Positions 19,112 to 26,212 of a DNA stretch of 26,212 bases are shown here, piece by piece (position 1 is the stretch's first letter; the number at the start of each line of letters is the position of its first letter). This stretch comes from Dimargaris cristalligena (taxonomy: Eukaryota; Kickxellomycota; Dimargaritomycetes; Dimargaritales; Dimargaritaceae), in assembly GCA_027576995.1 (NCBI GenBank), contig JANBQC010000402.1, positions 1 through 26,212 of the forward strand. The letters run 5' to 3'. The translations under genes were made by a program, and so were the position numbers. A model generated the notes under the pieces. The model did no database searches. It saw nothing but the letters and a program-made list of their open reading frames with translations, and was not told the DNA's origin.

Positions 19112-20506
19112 GTCGAGGGGATCGGGGAGGAGGAGGTTTGGCGCAACGTAGAATGGAGCGGTGCTGGTGAAATGAAGGAATAAAAATATATATGCAAAGA
19201 CAGGTGTTGTGAAATGTCCGGCTGCTCAAATGAAGACCCGGCGGTTATGGAGGGTTAAAATATACTGTTGACATGTAGGGCTATTGTCCTCTCCTCATTA
19301 TAAGCACTTGAGGGACATTATCAGGACCAATATGGTGTCGTAGGTCTACGATATTTCGTCACAATCCACCTAGTGGTATAGTATGCTGCGGTTAATCTAG
19401 GCTATATAGGGCCAGGAACTATGTTTCCTGTATCACTTCCACACTACAAATCGGTAGGTCGATGCCCGTGGTACTAGCTGGGTTAAGGCGCCGTAAACGT
19501 TGACTGACAGATTAATTGGCGTACCAGCAGTGCTATTCACTAGCCACCACCTCTACTTTGCTAGTCGCATACTAGAAATAATAGCCATAAATGGCCTACT
19601 TATAAGCATTCGGTAGCGCAGAGATAATGTAGTGCTAGGTAATCTCGGCCAGGCAGAGTAGATCGGCCGTGGTTTCAGCCAACTTGAATTAATAGAGTGC
19701 CGATAAACAAATATTCCTGGCTTGGCACATTGGCATGCCAATATAATTGGTAAATATCAGTTGCACTGGAAGTTAAAGGGCCCACTTCTATATGTGGTTG
19801 ATGTCCAGGTTCGATTGTTCAGTTTTAGCACCATTTCCTTAGCAAGACCGGCCATGTAGGGGTTTGTTCCCCACTTCACACCCATTGCATTTAAATATAG
19901 TTACAGGAGTACCGCATTGCCTTCATTAATGCCCGAGTTAAGGTTTCCTTATACCTGGTTGCCCAGACCGTGGAGTTATAAAGCCTCAGTTCTCCTACTG
20001 GGAAGACCTCACCCGTGGCAAATCTCGCTGCTCTATGCAAAAAGGACCTAGTGCGTACTTGCAGCCCATTGCCTCACCAAAGTCGGCCATTTTCCTTCGT
20101 GTTATATTGAACGGCGAGGTCCCCCCTCTATACCCAGGACTATGTTGAACTGCTCCCTCTGTTCCTGAATTCGCCCTCTTTTAATTCCTTTTGCTAGTTT
20201 TTTGCTATTTACGGACTGTATCCTTCTTAATTTCAAGCCCCGTTTCTGTCTCTATTATTGGTTGGCATTCCGCGCTTTCCTTCCGTTCTATTTCGCGTGC
20301 TTCATTGTTGACGTCCCACCTTTCATTAGTGTGTTACATTTACTCCATTTTTGTCCGTGATTGGCCTCGTTGACCAATTCCCTCGCTGGGACTAGCCAGT
20401 TGTTCAAGTGAATTCTCCTCAACAATTCGCGTCTCAACACATTCTCCTACTTTTTTTTGTTTATCCTACACAATATATATTTTCACTTCAATTTCCGTTA
20501 TTTACC
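19112..20506. promoter_or_regulatory. Divergent promoter region, BRF2-like / FCP1
   Basis: This 1.4 kb separates two head-to-head genes. Near FCP1 there are three CCAAT pentamers within 125 bp: 20257-20261 (-), 20360-20364 (-) and 20374-20378 (+). They are followed by a C+T-rich leader and an ACCATGG start context. I see no clear TATA box for either gene. The part at 19250-20150 has no gene-like ORF. Confidence 0.5.
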
Positions 20507-23494
20507 ATGGAAACATTGCGCGACGTAAGCATTCCAGAACACCATCTTCCGGCAACCGTGGTGGCCCTAAAGATTGCGGAACCGTCCAAGGGCGCCGAGC
20601 CACCCCAGATTTCCAAAGGAGGGCCGCTTTGTATATACGAGTACCAGGTTTTCGAACCCCCCACGGATGACGAGTCCGATGACGAAGACGGGGAGAAGCT
20701 AGTCTTCACCACCAGTTCGGCCCTTGAGTCCAGCAAGAAACTGTCCACCAAATTACCGCCGATCTGGAAGAAACGGCGTGACATTCTACGGAGTCCCATT
20801 GAAGGCACCCTGCACGCAGTGCGGGTACAAGTCGGGCACAAACTGACCGGTAAGAATGAGGCCGTGGTCACCGTGACTGAGCCGTGCAGCCACGCCGTGC
20901 AGTACTTTGGCCAGTGTGCGATTTGCGGTAAAGACCTGGCTTTCGCCGATGCCCCCGGAACGCTGGATACCTCGCGGGCGACCATTCGGATGGCCCACGA
21001 TATGACGGGGCTAACCGTTAGCCGCGATGAGGCCCAACGCCTGGAACAGGAAACGGCGGAGCGGTTGTTGGAAGGGCGTAAACTGTCACTGATCGTCGAT
21101 TTGGATCAGACCATTATCCACGCCAACGCCACGCGGGATCCCATGGACGCCTGGCTCGCGGAGTGCTCCCCCGAACTACGCGCCGACGTGGGCTGCTTCC
21201 AGCTGCCCGAGAGTCCCCTACTGTACTACATTAAGTTACGCCCTGGTTTGCGCGATTTTTTGACGCGCGTCAGCGCCTTGTACGAGCTGCACATCTACAC
21301 CATGGGTACCCGGGCGTACGCCGAAAAAGTGGCCGAACTCATCGACCCCGATCACCAAATTTTTAAGGAGCGGATCCTCTCGCGGGATGAAAGCGGTAGC
21401 GTGACCCATAAGAACATCCAACGCCTCTTTCCGTGCGATTCCTCCATGGTAGTGGCCATTGACGACCGGGCTGACGTGTGGCAGAATTCGCCCCATTTGA
21501 TCAAGGTTAAACCCTACAGCTTTTTTACGGGTATTGGTGATATTAATTCCGGGTTTTTGCCTAAACAAAACTTACCCACCACGGAAGTTACACCGACTCC
21601 CCCACCGCCGCCTCCGCCCAAGGTGCTCGCCCCGGTCCCAGCCGATGTTAGTGAGAAACCCAGCGAGCCGGTGAATACTGTCCCTACCGACGATTCTACA
21701 CCTCTACCCCCTAAAGAGGAAGCTTTATCCGAACCAGCGGAGAATGAAACAACCACGCCGACGGCTACTCCTCCGCCCACAGTCGTTGCTGAACCGGATG
21801 ACAACTCAGCCGCAGCCCCAGACACAGCCATAGCCTCCGAACCGACTCCTGTCCAGCTAGTGACCGCTCAATCTACTCCACCGATAGCACCTTCCGTAGT
21901 TTTCAAACACCCGTTCGAAGACCATGACCGGGAACTAGACCGGATCTACCGCCTCCTGAGCCAGGCCCACGCCATGTTCTATAATCGGGTCGACGACCAG
22001 CAGCAAGGGGCGGGCGGCAAAAAGCCCGATGTCGCTGAGTTTCTTTCCTCCCTGAAACGCCGGGTGTTGCGGGATGTCCATATCGTCTTCAGCAGTGTCA
22101 TCCGCCTCGACGTCGATCCACGGCGTTCCGATATTTGGCAATGGGCCCGGAGTTTTGGGGCCCGTTGTTCGGAATCGCTGCCCAGATCCGGGACGTCCAA
22201 CGCCCCCCGGGTCACCCATCTGGTTGCCGGGAAACCGGACACCGCCAAGGTCAAGGAGGCCCGGCGGTTAGGTGGAGTGGAAATCGTTAAATTCGAATGG
22301 CTGATTGACTCGCTGCACTCGTGGAAAAGGCTGGATGAAGCGCCCTACCGGTGGCCCACCTCGACAGGCCGAGATCCTTCCCGGACCTCTCCCCGGGCCG
22401 ACGGTGCGACTTCTATGCCCCCGCCTCCGAACCCTGAAACTACTTCACCCGTGTCCAAATCACCCCATCCAATACAACCATCCCCTTCCTCTGCCCAGCC
22501 GGTTGCCGACACCCCTTGCAAATCCGACCGAGATGGCGACGGGGCTGCTACGGAAATCCCGCCCGATAACGTTCTCAACTCCGCCGAAACCTGGTCTACC
22601 CAATCCGACCGTGACGACACGAGCTATGATAGTGATGCCCCGAGTAATAATTCGGATGACGACCTCCTGGACGCCGACCTATCCGAAGAGCCGCAAATTA
22701 ATGAGGTGGAAATGGAGGCGAAACTGGCTTACGTGGACTGGGACGAAGCTGATGCGGACCTCAAGGAATTTATGGGTACTGACACCGACGACCTCGATGA
22801 TGACGAGGATGATGACGATGATGACGACGCTAGTGTGGCCAGTGAGAAGAAACGGCGGCCCCATCGGGCGGACGATTCAATGGACGAAGAAGACGACTTT
22901 GATGAAGATGCCTCGGCAAGCGACAGCGTTACCTCCTCACCTAACTCATTGGTCTCGCGTAAGCGTACGACATCCTCCCTAAGTGATCAGTCAGACCTTA
23001 GCGGCACATCAGACAATGAGAACGATCCTGCTTTACGGATACCCGGGACTACTGCCTTTCCGACCTCCCCTAAAACCGGCCGCTCGTTATTGGTCAATAA
23101 GCATAAGAAAAAACGACGACTGCTCACCCACCAGGTTCCAACGTCATCCCAATCACCGCTCCGCCATGAATTAGGGCACCCCGTTTCAGTAAATGGTGGG
23201 AAACCCCCAAGGAACACTAATGAGAGTAGCGACAGCAGCAGTGGGAGTGGCAGTAGTAGTGATAGCGGTAGTAGTAGTGGCAGTGGGAGTGGCAGTGGCA
23301 GCTCCGATAGTAGCGATTCGTCAAACGATAGTATGGACGAAGAGGGAAGCGCAAGTGAATACGCGACGGATTCCATAGTGCTGCGGGAGAACGACGAGGG
23401 GTCGGCGAACGACTCTGATTTTGACGACCTACTACGTGACATGGAGGAGGAGCTTGAAAATGACGACAATGACGACAATGAACCCTCTCCATGA
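20507..23494 (+). CDS. FCP1: RNA polymerase II CTD phosphatase FCP1
   Basis: FCP1 removes phosphate from the CTD of Pol II, recycling the enzyme after transcription, in the nucleus with TFIIF. The start is the ATG in ACCATGG; the upstream open frame has no ATG. The 995-residue product has a lipoyl-like N-terminal segment (about 95-145, EGTLHAVRVQVGHKL...CAICGKDL). The FCPH catalytic domain follows (about 190-345), with the DLDQT motif and nucleophile Asp198, LRPGLRDFL, HIYTMGTRAYAE and AIDDRADVW. A proline-rich insert (about 362-375) and linker come next. The BRCT domain is at about 518-616 (HIVFSS...THLVAG...WLIDSLHSWKRLDEAPYRW). The last 380 residues are acidic and disordered, with an Asp run (near 764-777) and a Ser-Gly repeat. 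The end, SDFDDLLRDMEEELEN, matches the acidic amphipathic helix by which FCP1 binds TFIIF (RAP74). There is no intron. Confidence 0.96.
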   Translation: METLRDVSIPEHHLPATVVALKIAEPSKGAEPPQISKGGPLCIYEYQVFEPPTDDESDDEDGEKLVFTTSSALESSKKLSTKLPPIWKKRRDILRSPIEGTLHAVRVQVGHKLTGKNEAVVTVTEPCSHAVQYFGQCAICGKDLAFADAPGTLDTSRATIRMAHDMTGLTVSRDEAQRLEQETAERLLEGRKLSLIVDLDQTIIHANATRDPMDAWLAECSPELRADVGCFQLPESPLLYYIKLRPGLRDFLTRVSALYELHIYTMGTRAYAEKVAELIDPDHQIFKERILSRDESGSVTHKNIQRLFPCDSSMVVAIDDRADVWQNSPHLIKVKPYSFFTGIGDINSGFLPKQNLPTTEVTPTPPPPPPPKVLAPVPADVSEKPSEPVNTVPTDDSTPLPPKEEALSEPAENETTTPTATPPPTVVAEPDDNSAAAPDTAIASEPTPVQLVTAQSTPPIAPSVVFKHPFEDHDRELDRIYRLLSQAHAMFYNRVDDQQQGAGGKKPDVAEFLSSLKRRVLRDVHIVFSSVIRLDVDPRRSDIWQWARSFGARCSESLPRSGTSNAPRVTHLVAGKPDTAKVKEARRLGGVEIVKFEWLIDSLHSWKRLDEAPYRWPTSTGRDPSRTSPRADGATSMPPPPNPETTSPVSKSPHPIQPSPSSAQPVADTPCKSDRDGDGAATEIPPDNVLNSAETWSTQSDRDDTSYDSDAPSNNSDDDLLDADLSEEPQINEVEMEAKLAYVDWDEADADLKEFMGTDTDDLDDDEDDDDDDDASVASEKKRRPHRADDSMDEEDDFDEDASASDSVTSSPNSLVSRKRTTSSLSDQSDLSGTSDNENDPALRIPGTTAFPTSPKTGRSLLVNKHKKKRRLLTHQVPTSSQSPLRHELGHPVSVNGGKPPRNTNESSDSSSGSGSSSDSGSSSGSGSGSGSSDSSDSSNDSMDEEGSASEYATDSIVLRENDEGSANDSDFDDLLRDMEEELENDDNDDNEPSP
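23222..23325 (+). repeat. Ser/Gly-coding microsatellite in FCP1
   Basis: Degenerate tandem AGT/GGC/AGC triplets encode about 33 residues of Ser, Gly and Asp in the disordered tail. Length variation here would keep frame. Confidence 0.8.
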
Positions 23495-23895
23495 TACCAC
23501 TTTAACTTGACTCATCCACCCCCTTCCCTTCTTTTTGGACCAGCTGTTTTGTGCTATAATTTTGTTTGGTTTTATTCAGTCAGTTTAATCACTATGGTTC
23601 ATTTTTGGTTTGGACTGGTCATTTTTATAAAGTAAAGAATAATTAGTGATGAATCCACAAATTGATTGTGGTATTGGGACATGCCGGTAAGTGGTACTTC
23701 AGATTATCTATGCGAATGTCCGGAGGATTAGGGACCAAGGGGCCCCGGTTACCCAGTATCTATAACTCAACTGTATTATAATGTACCAATCGTTAGCATG
23801 ACTACATGGCTTCTCTGACCTATTATTGTAATTTCTTCACTGTGAAAGCTGTCACCTGTTAGATTCTGAATATGGGTATAAATATATAGGGGAAA

Positions 23896-24003
23896 AAGTG
23901 GAGCAATTCTATTTATCAGGTCATATTTATTATATCAAACGAATTTTTCCATTATAAGACCTGACTGAACCTCGCTCATCAATCCCTTTGAAATTCTCCA
24001 CTT
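23896..24003. repeat. Nested inverted repeat
   Basis: The outer arms AAGTGGAG (23896-23903) and CTCCACTT (23996-24003) are 8/8 complementary, with AATT partners just inside and ATATAT just outside. The inner arms TCAGGTC (23916-23922) and GACCTGA (23958-23964) are 7/7. About 108 bp, no coding capacity. It could be a decayed MITE-like element or a structured 3' UTR of FCP1, about 400 nt past its stop. Confidence 0.35.
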
Positions 24004-24327
24004 AGCATATATGACAAAACTGGCACCATCCAGCCCAGGTATAACCATTTATTAATGGGGATGACCAACAGGCCTGTGTTAAGCATAAGAAGCCATAGTA
24101 CTAGTTTAGCGGCCAAATAGTGGGGGTAGGTCATATGCTTATAGTGTATCTGCAGTACTCTCTGGCATGCCGGGGCTGATAGCTAGTGTTATATATCAAA
24201 TACCTCCAATGGCTTTCAACAAATCTGTATTTAGCTTGTTTTTATCCTGATATAGTAATTACATCAGATTTATCACTATTAATACTGCGATATATAAAAA
24301 GCCGATTTTTTCGTTGATACATTTCCA

Positions 24328-24351
24328 AATAATAATAATAATAATAATAAT
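24328..24351 (+). repeat. (AAT)8 microsatellite
   Basis: Eight perfect AAT units in AT-rich spacer. Confidence 0.9.
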
Positions 24352-25150
24352 AACATCTTCATAGCATTCAATTTTACAGACGAAAGACGCTGTAATCCCG
24401 AAAATAAAATAGATTAGTCCAGTATTTACTATAGTGTACATTCTCCAACTCTTGCTTCAATATAGTCATGGCCAGTATTGTTATTTTTCATCGGAACATA
24501 TCGCCACTTGCTATCCACTGCCTGTACATGTGTCTACTTTCAGCCAAGGATTATTGTGCCCCCCCCCAACCTAGCCTGTCTATATCTTTGAACATACTCT
24601 TTCCTATAAGCATCTTACCCATTACACCAGCAACATGACTGTCCTGAAAAGGAGGCTGAGCCCGTATCTAAAATTATCGGGTCTAGCCCAACAAAAATGG
24701 TGCCACCTGGCACTAGATTTCCACATTCAGGCGTGGTCGATTTATTATCAAAATCCCATGTATTAACATGTATTTTTTATCATTTATTACCGGACTGGTA
24801 ACCCATTAATTATTAATATCCCATTCCGCAAAAATTTATATGCTATATTCTTTAAAACACCAGACCCTACCTCTCATTACGGCCCCGGTCGAACCAGCAC
24901 ATTTGTTTATCTTTTCTGTACCAAGTTGAAGTTACATTCCGTGGACCTTATCTGGAAGCGTCAAAGTGTTACACTTCCCGCCGCTTATGCAGTAACAATG
25001 CGGACAGTTCGAGCAGCATAACCAGGTGGCTCAACTCACGATGAACATATGTACCGAAGAATTGCGCTATTCAAACGGCTCGGGGTCCGTCTCTACATCC
25101 AAAATTCCTGCTCCGATAATGGATATGACGACAGAGGCAATAAAACGGAG

Positions 25151-25173
25151 TGTGTGTGTGTGTGGGGGGGGGG
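25151..25173 (+). repeat. (TG)7 microsatellite running into G10
   Basis: Seven TG units followed without a break by further G to a run of ten. It interrupts the ORF at 25026-25289 and argues against that ORF being coding. Confidence 0.9.
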
Positions 25174-25188
25174 TATATGGCAATTTGA

Positions 25189-25617
25189 ATGAATATGGTA
25201 GTCACTACTGGCCTAATTCCACGTCATTTACATCCGCCAATTTGTCGTCCCTTGAGTATCCACTCCCACCCACCAGTAAGTACGGATAGAGAAGCCAGTA
25301 ATTATATAGGTCCTGCAACGACACCTGCCACAGCCCTGTCCGCCGGTAAGGTGGGCAGTGGTGCTAGTAATGCTGGCGGAATTAGGCACAGTCTATTTGG
25401 AATAGCATCCTATTCCACATCGGGTGCACCCATCTTCAAGTATAATTTGGGTAGAGGTAGTCCCCAAACTTCAAATGTGGGCGGTGGTACTGGGGGGTCA
25501 AGAGCTCAGACGGGGACTACTATGGCACCCCAGTGCTCCTGCTTGTCCTGTTGCCGGCTACCTCCAATGGCTGTTGACGAACGCCACACCCCTTCCGTCC
25601 ATATGTTCATCGCATGA
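25189..25617 (+). other. Weak candidate coding segment
   Basis: A 142-codon frame in a locally GC-richer patch. It is rich in Ser, Thr, Gly and Ala, with a short CSCLSCC cluster near the end, and no domain I recognise. A GTAAGT donor at 25275 and several AG sites nearby would allow a spliced small gene, but no join is compelling. Treat as unproven. Confidence 0.15.
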
Positions 25618-25924
25618 ACTTTTCGCTGGCTTTTCTTGCACAGTTGGTTCAATAGGTACTACCCTATCATATCCCCACATTCGTATTCTTGTTCCCTGTT
25701 TTATGGAACTGTGAATGGACTATACCAATTGAAAATGTTCGGTGGATGGTCACTTCACTAACCTCCTGCCGAGCACAGCTACCGTTGCTAAAATAAGCCA
25801 TTTATTGGTTTCTGTAAAGTAATATTTTTATTGAAGGGGCTTGAGGAAAGCAAACGAAACTATGTTTCTTTCTGTCTCTGGCGAATAAATTTAAAACGTT
25901 CATGTACGCTACTTGCGGGGTGGT

Positions 25925-26023
25925 CCATCTTCGATGGGGAAACTATGGGATTGGGGATTAGCACCTAGGAACTAGGTGGCATAACCGGCCATACCGCCCT
26001 TCATTTGGCCGGCGGTTTTTTTT
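25925..26023 (+). ncRNA. Possible structured RNA ending in hairpin plus T8
   Basis: Three stems follow each other: CCATC/GATGG around a TTC loop (25925-25937), CACCTAG/CTAGGTG around GAA (25962-25968, 25972-25978), and ACCGCC/GGCGGT (25993-25998, 26011-26016) running straight into eight T. A T run is a Pol III stop signal. I find no convincing A or B box and cannot assign an RNA family, so this may be chance. Confidence 0.2.
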
Positions 26024-26212
26024 AATGGCAGGCCGATAATGACTATAGGGAGCGGTACAAACTGGTGGTCAAAGTATTTATTTATTTTAAAAAAAAACAG
26101 AGAGTCGGATGGGCAATGCACTGGCTACTCATCACGAATTATCGTTAATAGATGCCGTCGACGTTTGTTATTTTATTGGCGATTCTTATTTCGCTCAATG
26201 GACAAGTCCACG

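Larger units (their letters stand above)
23495..26212. other. 2.7 kb AT-rich 3' flank without a convincing gene
   Basis: The first part is the FCP1 3' UTR; no canonical AATAAA is obvious close to the stop. The stretch holds an inverted repeat (23896-24003), an (AAT)8 microsatellite (24328-24351), a TG/G tract (25151-25173), a GC-richer patch with overlapping ORFs (25026-25617), and hairpins ending in T8 (25925-26023). I see no tRNA and no protein I recognise. Confidence 0.5.

Noticed and set aside
24880..24900. GGTTCGACC on the minus strand, resembling a tRNA B box
   Set aside because: The flanking bases do not form a T-arm or acceptor stem and there is no A box upstream.
1..26212. CRISPR arrays, rRNA genes or bacterial-type operons
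   Set aside because: No regularly spaced direct repeats or rRNA sequence seen; genes are separated, spliced and carry eukaryotic signals.

Overview
The window looks like nuclear DNA of a fungus, probably an early-diverging, non-Dikarya lineage. The inference rests on four things: spliceosomal introns of about 90-220 nt with GTAAGT/GTACGT donors, eukaryotic poly(A) signals, GC-rich coding sequence set in AT-rich spacers, and a eukaryotic gene set (mitochondrial HSP60 with presequence, TYW1, FCP1, a TFIIB-related Pol III factor, a PUF60-type splicing factor). The lineage was not tested by alignment.

Layout, left to right. (1) The 3' end of a PUF60-like splicing factor (+, cut by the left edge) converges on HSP10 (-). 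(2) HSP10 (-) and HSP60 (+) stand head to head across about 950 bp holding CCAAT boxes and a heat-shock-type TTCnnGAA core. HSP10 appears to have an intron directly after its ATG, and HSP60 an intron in its 5' UTR. (3) HSP60 converges on a TrhO/TSTD2-type rhodanese (-) with a presequence-like N terminus. (4) A 4.8 kb gene-free, CpG-poor stretch (6376-11140) holds a MITE-like inverted repeat and a cluster of hairpins. (5) A small secreted protein (-) sits alone with a TATA box. (6) A three-exon TYW1 gene (+, wybutosine synthesis) converges on a two-exon TFIIB-family gene (-) whose C-terminal half reads more like animal BRF2 than yeast Brf1. (7) That gene is divergent from a large intronless FCP1 CTD phosphatase (+). 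(8) The last 2.7 kb is AT-rich and without a convincing gene, but has another inverted repeat, microsatellites and a possible structured RNA ending in T8.

HSP60 and HSP10 form one machine, the mitochondrial chaperonin and its lid, and probably share a bidirectional promoter. The other genes touch RNA metabolism (splicing, tRNA modification, Pol III initiation, Pol II CTD dephosphorylation), but nothing shows that they form one system. The points most worth checking are the BRF2-like factor, the HSP60/HSP10 pair and the inverted-repeat elements.
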